Source of the DNA: Streptacidiphilus pinicola
GTDB taxonomy: Bacteria; Actinomycetota; Actinomycetes; Streptomycetales; Streptomycetaceae
DNA length: 64,000 bases
Assembly (NCBI RefSeq): GCF_003258295.1
Contig: NZ_QKYN01000029.1
Coordinates: forward strand, 22,136 to 86,135
Reading direction: 5' to 3'
The position numbers and the translations under genes are program-made. Of the stretch, positions 54,902 to 62,351 are shown in pieces (the first letter of the stretch is position 1; the number at the start of each line of letters is the position of its first letter). Below the pieces are notes generated by a model. It did not search any database. It had not been told where the DNA came from and saw nothing but the letters and a program-made list of their open reading frames with translations.

Positions 54902-56350
54902 ATGGGCGCACGGAGCTCGCGGAGCGCTGCCGTGGAGGTGGCACCGGGGGCGAAGCACAGGCGGAACCTCGAACTGTTCCTCCTGCTGTTCGCCATCGTG
55001 GTCTGCGGTTTCGCGAAGGCCAGTGCCGATCTCGGCCTGACCGGGTCGATCTCCAGCGGCTTCGTCGTCGACGTGCTGGGGCTGGGCGCGCTCGCGCTCG
55101 CCGCGCACCTCGTGGTGCGGCGCTGGGCGCCGTACGCGGACCCGCTGATCCTGCCCATCGCGGTCATCCTCACCGGCCTCGGCCTGGTGCTGATCGACCG
55201 GCTCGACCAGTCGTACATCAAGGTCTACAACTCGACCGCGGCCGCGCCGAACCAGGTGATGTGGACGGCGATAGCCGTCGGGGTCTTCGCGGGCGTGGTG
55301 ATCGCGGTGAAGCACCACCGGTTGCTCTCCCGCTACACGTACATCCTGATGGCGATCTCGCTGGTCGCCCTCGTCGCGCCGGCCTTCTTCTCCGGCGACC
55401 AGTACGGCGCGCGGCGCTGGATCCACCTCGGGCCGCTGTCGTTCCAGCCGGGTGAGTTCACCAAGCTCGCGATCATCGTCTTCTTCGCCAGCTACCTGAT
55501 GGCCAACCGGGACGCGCTCGCGCTGGTCGGCCGGAAGTTCGCCGGCATCGCGCTGCCGCGCGGCCGGAACATGGGCCCGATCCTGGTCGTCTGGGCGGTC
55601 AGCCTCGTCGTGCTCGTCTTCGAGTCCGACCTGGGCACCTCGCTGATCTTCTTCGGCGCGTTCATCATCATGCTGTACGTGGCCACCGAGCGGACCGGGT
55701 GGGTCGTGCTGGGTGCGCTGATGGCCGTCGGCGGCTCGGTCGCGGCGGGCACGCTGGTCTCGCACGTGAAGTACCGCGTGAACAACTGGCTCGACCCGAT
55801 GGCCTACTACCATGACCCCTCCCCGACGGGGTCCTCGCCGCAGCTGGCCGAGTCGCTGTTCAGCCTCGGCCACGGCGGTCTGCTGGGCACCGGGCTCGGC
55901 AAGGGCGACTCGTGGCTGATCGGCTTCGCCGGCCGCAGCGACTGGATCCTCGCCAGCATCGGCGAGGAGCTCGGCACCGCCGGGATCATGGTCGTGCTGG
56001 TGCTCTACCTGATCCTCGGCCAGCGGGGCATGCGCACCGCGGTCCGGCTGACCGACCCGTTCGGCAAGCTGCTCGCCGCGGGTCTCGCCGCGGCGCTGGT
56101 GCTGCAGGTCTTCGTGGTGGCGGGCGGCGTCATCGGCCTGATCCCGCAGACGGGCAAGGCGCTGCCGTTCCTCGCCCAGGGTGGTTCCTCGACGGTGGCC
56201 AACTGGCTGATGGTCGCGCTGCTGATCAAGCTGAGCGACGCCTCCGGCCGCGCCGAGATGGAGCCCAAGCCGGATCCGAACGCGACGCTGACCATCTCCG
56301 CCGAGGAGATCGCCCGCGCCCAGGCCGAGATGGAACAGACGGGCTACTGA
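54902..56350 (+). CDS. SEDS-family peptidoglycan polymerase (RodA/FtsW type)
   Basis: 482 residues with about ten transmembrane helices. SEDS signatures are FQPGEFTKLAIIVFFASYL, FESDLGTSLIFFGAFI and a GLIPQTGKALPFLAQGGSS stretch. The central Asp of VFESDLG is the polymerase-type residue. There is no partner penicillin-binding protein beside it. In S. coelicolor an extra RodA/FtsW-like gene lies at a corresponding place as I recall; it is distinct from the dcw and mre cluster copies. ATG 54902 is assigned without a strong ribosome site. Confidence 0.9.
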   Translation: MGARSSRSAAVEVAPGAKHRRNLELFLLLFAIVVCGFAKASADLGLTGSISSGFVVDVLGLGALALAAHLVVRRWAPYADPLILPIAVILTGLGLVLIDRLDQSYIKVYNSTAAAPNQVMWTAIAVGVFAGVVIAVKHHRLLSRYTYILMAISLVALVAPAFFSGDQYGARRWIHLGPLSFQPGEFTKLAIIVFFASYLMANRDALALVGRKFAGIALPRGRNMGPILVVWAVSLVVLVFESDLGTSLIFFGAFIIMLYVATERTGWVVLGALMAVGGSVAAGTLVSHVKYRVNNWLDPMAYYHDPSPTGSSPQLAESLFSLGHGGLLGTGLGKGDSWLIGFAGRSDWILASIGEELGTAGIMVVLVLYLILGQRGMRTAVRLTDPFGKLLAAGLAAALVLQVFVVAGGVIGLIPQTGKALPFLAQGGSSTVANWLMVALLIKLSDASGRAEMEPKPDPNATLTISAEEIARAQAEMEQTGY

Positions 56351-56364
56351 CCGTCAGCGCCCGC

Positions 56365-57564
56365 TCAGCGGAACACGCCCGTGTGTCCGAGTGAGTACCG
56401 GCCCGGCTGCGGGTAGACGCAGAGCCCGTGCGGGCCGTCGCCGACGGGGATCTTGGCCAGCAGCCTGCCGTCCGCCGTCGACAGCGCGTAGACGACGGAG
56501 TTGTAGCGGCCGGAGAGCCACAGCACCTTGCCGTCGGCGGAGACGCCGCCCATGTCGGGGCTGCCGCCGCCGGGGATCCACCACTTGTGGACGAGCTTGC
56601 CGGTGGCGAAGTCGAGGACGGAGATCGAGCCCTCGCCGCGGTTGGAGATGTACAGCTGCTTGGAGTCGCGGCTGACGTAGAGGCCGTGTGCGCCCGCGCC
56701 GGTCTGCAGCAGGGTGGGCTTGGAGAAGGTGTCGCCGTTCAGCTCCCACACCCCGTTGGCGACCATGTCGGCGACGTACCAGACCTTGCCGTCCGGGGAG
56801 ATCTTGACGTCCTGCGGCATGGAGCCGGTGAACGGGATCTTCTGCTGGGCGACGATCTCCATCTTCGCGGTGTCCACCTTGAGCAGGTCGCCGGAGAACT
56901 CGCAGGAGACGAGGAAGTAGCGCCCGTCGGGGGAGAAGTCGGCGTGGTTGACGCCGTCGCACTGGGACGGGATGGCCTTGACGGTCTTCATCGTGTGCGC
57001 GTCGCGGAAGACCAGCTGGTGGTCGGCGGAGGCCATCACCACCGCGTACTTGCCGTCCGGCGTGAAGTACAGGTTGTACGGGTCGTGCACGTCGACCGTC
57101 GCGCCGGCCTTGCCGGTGGCGGGGTCGATGGGGGTGAGCGTGTTGCCGAGGTCGTTGTTGACCCAGAGCGTCTTCAGGTCCCAGGACGGGACGACGTGCT
57201 GCGGTTCGTCGCCGACCTGGAGGGTGTCGATGACCTTGTAGGTGGCCGGGTCGATCACGGTGACCGTGTTGGAGAGCGTGTTGGGCACGTAGACGCGCGC
57301 GGGGAAGTCCTTCACCACCGGGGACATCTGGTTCGGTCGGTCGGCCGCGTAGACGTCCCTCGGGTCCAGCGGCGGCGGCATGCCGGGCAGGTCCGCGTCG
57401 CCGCTCTTCGCCTGGGCGGGCGCTCCGGCGGAGGCGGCGGAGCCGGCCTGCTGCGGCGGGTTGACCGCGTTGGAGCTCGACGGGCCGCCCGCGGAGCAGG
57501 CGGTGATCACCAGCAGGGCGGCGCTGCTCAGGGCGGCAGCGGTGGCGAGGTGGTGAGTGCGCAT
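56365..57564 (-). CDS. YncE-like beta-propeller lipoprotein
   Basis: 399 residues. Lipoprotein signal ending LVITACSAG (Cys about residue 23), a low-complexity Ala/Ser/Pro stretch, then repeated propeller blades of the type ARVYVPNTLSNTVTVIDPATYKVIDTL, LYFTPDGKYAVVM, LYISNRGEGSISVLDFATGKLV. This is the YVTN-repeat family, usually seven blades. It is anchored outside the membrane. Its ATG shares one base with the stop of the upstream NodB-like gene, so the two are coupled and may act together on the cell wall or an extracellular glycan. No enzymatic residues can be assigned. Confidence 0.87.
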   Translation of the reverse strand: MRTHHLATAAALSSAALLVITACSAGGPSSSNAVNPPQQAGSAASAGAPAQAKSGDADLPGMPPPLDPRDVYAADRPNQMSPVVKDFPARVYVPNTLSNTVTVIDPATYKVIDTLQVGDEPQHVVPSWDLKTLWVNNDLGNTLTPIDPATGKAGATVDVHDPYNLYFTPDGKYAVVMASADHQLVFRDAHTMKTVKAIPSQCDGVNHADFSPDGRYFLVSCEFSGDLLKVDTAKMEIVAQQKIPFTGSMPQDVKISPDGKVWYVADMVANGVWELNGDTFSKPTLLQTGAGAHGLYVSRDSKQLYISNRGEGSISVLDFATGKLVHKWWIPGGGSPDMGGVSADGKVLWLSGRYNSVVYALSTADGRLLAKIPVGDGPHGLCVYPQPGRYSLGHTGVFR

Positions 57565-58358
57565 CAGCTCAGCAGCTCCGAGGTCGTGACAGCGCTCAAC
57601 CCGCGCTGCCGGAGGCCGTCAAGGATCCCGGGCAGCGCGGCGACGGTGCCGCCGCGCCCGAAGTGCATCGAGACCACCGAGCCGGCGCGGGCCTGGTCGA
57701 GCACGTTGCGCGTCACCGCGGCGGCGCCGGGGTCCGTGTAGTCGAGGGAGTCCACGTCGTACGAGAGGCAGTGGGCGTAGCCCGCGCGACGGGCCTGCGC
57801 GGCGACGACGGCCGTGCAGTCCTGGGCCTGCGAGGGCCGGAACCAGGTGCCGATCGAGCCGGTCAGCTGCTTGAGGCGCTGCGCGCAGCGCTCGATCTCG
57901 GCATAGGCCGCGTCGGCGGCGAGGCCCGAGATCGCGACGTGGTTCTGTGTGTGGTTGCCCAGCTCGTGACCGCCGTCCAGGATGCGCCTGGCCATGGCGG
58001 GATAGCTGTCCAGCCAGCTGCCCACCGCCATCACGGTGACCTTGGCGCCCGCGCGCTCCGCCTCCCCGAGCAGCGAGGCGGCGATCGCGGGGTCACCCTG
58101 GCCGTGGAAGGTGAGCGCCACCCGGTCGGTGCCGGCCGGCCCGGAGTGGATCTCGAACGGCAGCGCGGCGGCCGGCGACGTCGCGGAGGCGGCCGGCCGG
58201 CCCACCGGCGTCGCGGCGTGCGAGGGCAGCGCGTCCGTGCCGCTGCCGGCACCGCCCGCGTTCGCGGGTCTGGCGCCGCTCCCGCAGGCGCTCAGCACGG
58301 ACGCGGCGGCACCGAGGGTGGCGGCGCGGAGGAGATGGCGTCGGTCCAGGGGGCTCAC
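57564..58358 (-). CDS. Lipid-anchored polysaccharide-deacetylase-fold protein with altered motif 1
   Basis: 264 residues from GTG 58358. A Tat-like/lipoprotein signal (SPLDRRHLLRAATLG, then SVLSACGSG). The NodB fold is recognisable: HELGNHTQNH gives the metal-binding HxxxH, WFRPSQAQ is motif 3, and SMHFGRGG is motif 5. Motif 1, normally TFDDG with the catalytic base and a metal ligand, reads TFHGQGDP, so the usual Asp pair is absent. Either a different catalytic arrangement or a binding-only role is likely. Coupled to the YncE-like gene. Confidence 0.85.
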   Translation of the reverse strand: MSPLDRRHLLRAATLGAAASVLSACGSGARPANAGGAGSGTDALPSHAATPVGRPAASATSPAAALPFEIHSGPAGTDRVALTFHGQGDPAIAASLLGEAERAGAKVTVMAVGSWLDSYPAMARRILDGGHELGNHTQNHVAISGLAADAAYAEIERCAQRLKQLTGSIGTWFRPSQAQDCTAVVAAQARRAGYAHCLSYDVDSLDYTDPGAAAVTRNVLDQARAGSVVSMHFGRGGTVAALPGILDGLRQRGLSAVTTSELLS

Positions 58359-58460
58359 CGTCCCGACGATATGCAGAACGTCACATATCCGCGCGCCGAG
58401 ACTCTGACGGACGATCGGAGTCGGCAGTTCGGCGGAACGCAGACGGAACGAGGAGATCAG

Positions 58461-59258
58461 GTGCTCACAACCGACCGGAAAGAGCTGTCTTTCGGCGTGC
58501 CGGGGTTGCGCGTCTTCCTGGGGGAGGACGGGGTCGCCGTCCTGCTGCTGGACCGGCCGGAGAAGAAGAACGCGCTGACCCGCGCCCAGTGGCAGGCGCT
58601 GCCCGGCGTGCTCACCCGGTTGGCGCAGGAGCCGGGCCTGCGGGTGCTGCTGCTGACCGGCGCGGGCGGCGCGTTCTCGGCGGGGGCGGACATCACCGAG
58701 CTGGCCGACGTCTACGCGAGCCCCGAGGCCGCCGACGAGTACCACGCCGTCAACGTCGCGGCGGAGTCGGCGCTGGCGGCCTTCCCGCACCCGACGCTCG
58801 CGGTCGTGGACGGCCCCTGCGTGGGCGGCGGCTGCCAGCTCGCGGTCGCCTGCGACCTGCGCTTCGCCGCGCGCGGCGCGCGGTTCGGGATCACCCCGGC
58901 CAAGCTCGGCATCGTCTACCCGTCCGTGCCGACGGCGCGGCTGGCCCGGCTCGTCGGACCGGCCCGGGCGAAGTACCTGCTCTACTCCGCCGAACTGGTG
59001 ACGGCGGACCAGGCGCTGGTCTTCGGCCTGGTCGACGAGGTCGCGGACGCGGTGCAGGAGCGGGCGCTCGCCTTCGCCCGGGTGCTGGCCTCGCGCTCGG
59101 CGCAGACCCAGGGGGCGGTGAAGGCGGTGGTGGACGCGGTCGTGACGGGCGGCGACGCGGAGTCCGCCGTCGAGCCCTGGGAGCGGGCCTCGCGGACCAC
59201 GCCGGACGTACGGGAGGGCCTGGCGGCGTTCCTGGAGCGGCGCGCGCCGCGCTTCTGA
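58461..59258 (+). CDS. Enoyl-CoA hydratase/isomerase (crotonase) family protein
   Basis: 265 residues from GTG 58461 (AGGAGA just upstream). Crotonase fold with oxyanion-hole elements AFSAGADITEL and GPCVGGGCQLAVACDLRFA. The stretch that normally carries a catalytic Glu (FG-x-P-E-x-x-LG) reads FGITPAKLG, so a classical hydratase is unlikely; isomerase, hydrolase or decarboxylase chemistry is possible. Cytoplasmic, divergent from the NodB-like gene, and not flanked by other beta-oxidation genes. Confidence 0.88.
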   Translation: MLTTDRKELSFGVPGLRVFLGEDGVAVLLLDRPEKKNALTRAQWQALPGVLTRLAQEPGLRVLLLTGAGGAFSAGADITELADVYASPEAADEYHAVNVAAESALAAFPHPTLAVVDGPCVGGGCQLAVACDLRFAARGARFGITPAKLGIVYPSVPTARLARLVGPARAKYLLYSAELVTADQALVFGLVDEVADAVQERALAFARVLASRSAQTQGAVKAVVDAVVTGGDAESAVEPWERASRTTPDVREGLAAFLERRAPRF

Positions 59259-59377
59259 GTCGCCCGTTCGCCCACGGCGCGTCTGCGCCGGTGCTGTTCG
59301 GGGAGAAAATACCGTGATGTCCGCTTCATGCCTTTGATGCAGCATGCCTGCGAGCCAGACCGGAACGGACGGACCCG

Positions 59378-60487
59378 ATGGCCAGTGGAGTGACCGGAAG
59401 CAGGGGCGGCGAGGGTCGGCGCGGGTTCCTTGCGGAGCTCAAGGACGCCGTCAACGCCCGCACCGCGCTGCTGGTCATCGCGGTGCTCGGGCTCCAGCTC
59501 GGCTTCATCGTGTCCTACATCGGCGCGCTGCATCACCCCTACCCGTACAAGGCGTCGATCGGCGTGGTCGCGCCGCCGACGGTGAGCGCCCAGCTGGTCG
59601 CCGGGCTGAACGGGCTGCCCAAGCAGGTCCTCGACGCCGAACCGGTCGCGGACGAGGCGACCGCCGTCGGCCGGATGAAGGATCAGAAGCTCTACACCGC
59701 CCTGGTCGTCAACCCGGCCGGCACCCAGGACACCCTGCTCGTGGCCAACGCCTCCGGTCCGGCGCTGGCCACGGCCGTCACGCAGATCGTCACCGGGGTC
59801 GAGGCGCGGCAGGGCCGCACGATCGTGGTCAAGGACGTCGTCCCGCTGGCGGCCGGCGACGCGGAGGGGCTCTCCTCCTTCTACCTCGCCGTCGGCTGGT
59901 GCGTCGGCGGGTACCTGGTCGCCTCGCTGCTCGGCATCAGCGCGGGCACCCGCCCCGCCAACCTGCGGCGGGCGATCATCCGCCTGGGCGCGCTGCTGCT
60001 GTTCTCCCTCGCGGCGGGCCTCGGCGGCGCGCTGATCGCCGGTCCGATCCTGAACGCGCTGCCGGGCCGGATCATCGCTCTGTGGGGTGTCGGCACGATG
60101 GTCGTCTTCGGCGTCGGCGCGGTGACGATGGCCCTGGAGTGCTTCTTCGACGTCATCGGGATCGGCATCGCGGTGCTGCTCTTCGTCATCCTCGGCAACC
60201 CGAGTGCGGGCGGCGTCTTCCCGCCGCCGCTGATGCCGCCGTTCTGGCGCGCCATCGGCCCCTGGCTGCCCAACGGCGCCGGCACCGACCTCAACCGCTC
60301 GATCGCCTACTTCCACGGCACGGACGTGCTGCGCCCGCTGCTGGTCCTGTCGGTGTGGATCGTGGTCGGCGTGGCGCTGACCCTGGTCGCCTCCGTCCTG
60401 CGGCGCGGCTCGGGCCGCGCGGACCTGCCGAAGGCGGAGCGCGCCGTCGAGCTCCCGACCGCGGCCCGGGCGGTCGACCCGGCCTGA
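59378..60487 (+). CDS. Six-helix membrane protein, YhgE/DUF3533-like (ABC-2 permease fold)
   Basis: 369 residues. One N-terminal helix (TALLVIAVLGLQLGFIVSYIGAL), an extracytoplasmic domain of about 115 residues, then five helices. The late segment GNPSAGGVFPPPLMPPFWRAIGPWLPNGAG has the Pro/Gly-rich loop typical of YhgE/Pip and DUF3533 proteins. Such proteins are related to ABC-2 exporters but have no ATPase here. Possibly involved in envelope export or phage/secretion docking by analogy only. The basic N-terminus is cytoplasmic. Confidence 0.72.
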   Translation: MASGVTGSRGGEGRRGFLAELKDAVNARTALLVIAVLGLQLGFIVSYIGALHHPYPYKASIGVVAPPTVSAQLVAGLNGLPKQVLDAEPVADEATAVGRMKDQKLYTALVVNPAGTQDTLLVANASGPALATAVTQIVTGVEARQGRTIVVKDVVPLAAGDAEGLSSFYLAVGWCVGGYLVASLLGISAGTRPANLRRAIIRLGALLLFSLAAGLGGALIAGPILNALPGRIIALWGVGTMVVFGVGAVTMALECFFDVIGIGIAVLLFVILGNPSAGGVFPPPLMPPFWRAIGPWLPNGAGTDLNRSIAYFHGTDVLRPLLVLSVWIVVGVALTLVASVLRRGSGRADLPKAERAVELPTAARAVDPA

Positions 60488-60600
60488 TCCGCCTGTCCCG
60501 CCCCGATGCGCCGTCCGTCAGCGCCGCACGCCCCTGCGGGAGTTGCCGATTCCACGTCGCGTAATGTGTGGCGCCTGTGGAAGCGGGACGGGGAGGGGAC

Positions 60601-61641
60601 ATGGGCGAGGTCGACACGACGGGTGCGACGGCCGACGAGGGACCGCAGGCCGATGACGCCGCCGCTGCCTCGTTCCTGAGCCGCACCGCGCATGCCGCGA
60701 ACGTCACCGCGCATGCCGCCGGGGCCGGCGGGAAGGCCGTGCTGCGTGGGAGCCGGCGCGCCGCGGAAGGCGTCGCGCGGGGCGAGTGGGCCTACAAGGC
60801 GCTCACCCAGGTCGCGCCGCCGGCGGTGCCGGTCGTCGAGCCGTGGGTGCTCTCCGTCGGCGCGCTGCTCGGCCGCCACCCGCGCACACCGCAGCTGGTG
60901 CACAAGGCGCTGGGCCTCCTGGACGGCTTCGGCGCCGTCCACCTCGGCCCGGAGGGCGTCGGGTTCGACGGCGAGGAGATCCCCTGGGAGAAGCTCCTCG
61001 AGGTGCGCACGCGCAACGCCTTCGAGGTGATGACCACACAGGCGCTGGAGCAGGAGGTGGACCGGATCCGCCGGTTCCTGCCGCCGGTGCCCGGCCGCAA
61101 GTGGCTGGTGACCAGAGCGGCCGAGACCCTGGGCACGGTCGTGCTCGCGGCGCTCGAACACGGCTCCTTCGACCGGCCGTTGGACCAGATCGAGGTACCC
61201 GTCGAGATCGCCTACAAGGGCCTGCTGGGACGCCGACGGGTCCTGACGGGCGGTCTGTTCGCGGTGGCCGGGCTGGTGGTGGTCGACCAGGCGGCGGAGA
61301 GCCTGGCGGCGACGGCCCGGCAGCACGGTGTTCCGGTCGTCGCGGGTCCGCCGCTGGCGGACTCGGACGCGGACCGCGCCGACCGCGTGGGCATGCTCCG
61401 CGACCGCACCGACGCGATGGCCGAGTACCTCGCCCGCCTTCAGCGCGAGGCCGCCGCGGCAGACCCGGCCGCCCCGGCTTCCGGCGCGGAGGCCCCTGCC
61501 GCTCCGGACCTTGCCACTTCGGACCTTGCCACTCCGGCCCTTGCCACGGAGGCCCCGGCGGGACCGGGCGCTCCGGCCGACCGGGTACCGGATCCGCGGT
61601 GCGCCACCAGCACGGATCCGCGCACCCATTGGGCCGGTTGA
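60601..61641 (+). CDS. Hypothetical protein, Ala-rich
   Basis: 346 residues from ATG 60601 after GGGGAGGGGAC. Not recognised. Residues 25-75 are Ala-rich helical (TAHAANVTAHAAGAGGKAVLRGSRRAAEGVARGEW). Residues 115-255 are a compact alpha/beta region (VHLGPEGVGFDGEEIPWEKLLEVRT) that looks like a PH-type strand set. The C-terminal 70 residues contain short LATxxLATPALATEAPA repeats encoded by imperfect direct repeats near 61510-61555. No signal peptide; one weakly hydrophobic stretch (VLTGGLFAVAGLVVVDQ). Function unknown. Confidence 0.65.
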   Translation: MGEVDTTGATADEGPQADDAAAASFLSRTAHAANVTAHAAGAGGKAVLRGSRRAAEGVARGEWAYKALTQVAPPAVPVVEPWVLSVGALLGRHPRTPQLVHKALGLLDGFGAVHLGPEGVGFDGEEIPWEKLLEVRTRNAFEVMTTQALEQEVDRIRRFLPPVPGRKWLVTRAAETLGTVVLAALEHGSFDRPLDQIEVPVEIAYKGLLGRRRVLTGGLFAVAGLVVVDQAAESLAATARQHGVPVVAGPPLADSDADRADRVGMLRDRTDAMAEYLARLQREAAAADPAAPASGAEAPAAPDLATSDLATPALATEAPAGPGAPADRVPDPRCATSTDPRTHWAG

Positions 61642-61700
61642 GCCCGCCTGCCCGGCCCGCCACCCGCACCCACGCAATCACCACTTCCGGGGGATCACCT

Positions 61701-62264
61701 GTGCCTGCCCGTCTTCGCCATCTGTCGGCCGCCGTAAGCCTGTTCGCCGCGCTCACCAGCTCCGGCTGCGCGCTGCTCGGCTCCGGCTCCATGCCCAACG
61801 TCGTGGGCATGGACCTGAAGGAGGCGCGCAGCAAGGCCGACACCGCTGGGTTCTCTAACGTCCATGTGCACGACGCCTCCGGGGGCGGTCGGGTGCCGAT
61901 CCGGGACCGTGACTGGATCGTCTGCTTCCAGAGCCCGGCGCCCGGCACCAAGGGCGGCGACAACGTCGACCTCGGCGTGGTGCGGGACAACGACCAGTGC
62001 CCCGACAAGGACCAGTCGGGGCCGGCCCCGAAAGCCGCGGCGGGCACCATGCCCGACCTGCGCGGCACCTCTCTCGCCGCGGCCAAGAACGCGCTGCCGG
62101 CCGGCACCGTCATCACGCCGACCGACCTCTACGGCCACGCCGTGATGGTGGAGACCCACTGGAAGATCTGCACCGAGACCCCCGCACCCGGCGCGCCCCT
62201 GGGCACCGGCCAGAAGGTCGCGCTCGGCGTGGTGAAGCTCGGTGACGACTGCCCCAAGGGTTGA
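61701..62264 (+). CDS. PASTA-domain lipoprotein
   Basis: 187 residues from GTG 61701 with GGGGGATC upstream. A signal peptide ends in TSSGCALLG, consistent with a lipoprotein (Cys about 23). Two PASTA-like repeats follow: SMPNVVGMDLKEARSKADTAGF to VDLGVV, and TMPDLRGTSLAAAKNAL to VALGVVKLGDDC. Pairs of Cys (IVCFQSPAPG, ICTETPAPG) probably form disulfides. PASTA domains bind muropeptides or beta-lactams. It is a stand-alone extracytoplasmic copy without a kinase or PBP. Confidence 0.8.
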   Translation: MPARLRHLSAAVSLFAALTSSGCALLGSGSMPNVVGMDLKEARSKADTAGFSNVHVHDASGGGRVPIRDRDWIVCFQSPAPGTKGGDNVDLGVVRDNDQCPDKDQSGPAPKAAAGTMPDLRGTSLAAAKNALPAGTVITPTDLYGHAVMVETHWKICTETPAPGAPLGTGQKVALGVVKLGDDCPKG

Positions 62265-62277
62265 GCGCTTCTCCGGT

Positions 62278-62334
62278 ACAGATGGTTGTCAGTAGCAAAC
62301 AACCTTCCTATGGTCGCCCTTGACAACCATCTGT
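62278..62334 (+). promoter_or_regulatory. Promoter bracketed by a 14-bp inverted repeat ahead of the MFS exporter
   Basis: ACAGATGGTTGTCA (62278-62291) and its exact complement TGACAACCATCTGT (62321-62334) flank a promoter TTGTCA (62286-62291), 17 bases, TATGGT (62309-62314). One arm overlaps the -35 and the other begins near the start site, a classic TetR/MarR-type repressor layout. The regulator gene is not within the window and could lie just beyond its end. Confidence 0.75.
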
Positions 62335-62351
62335 GTGGGGGAGGCCTGGCC

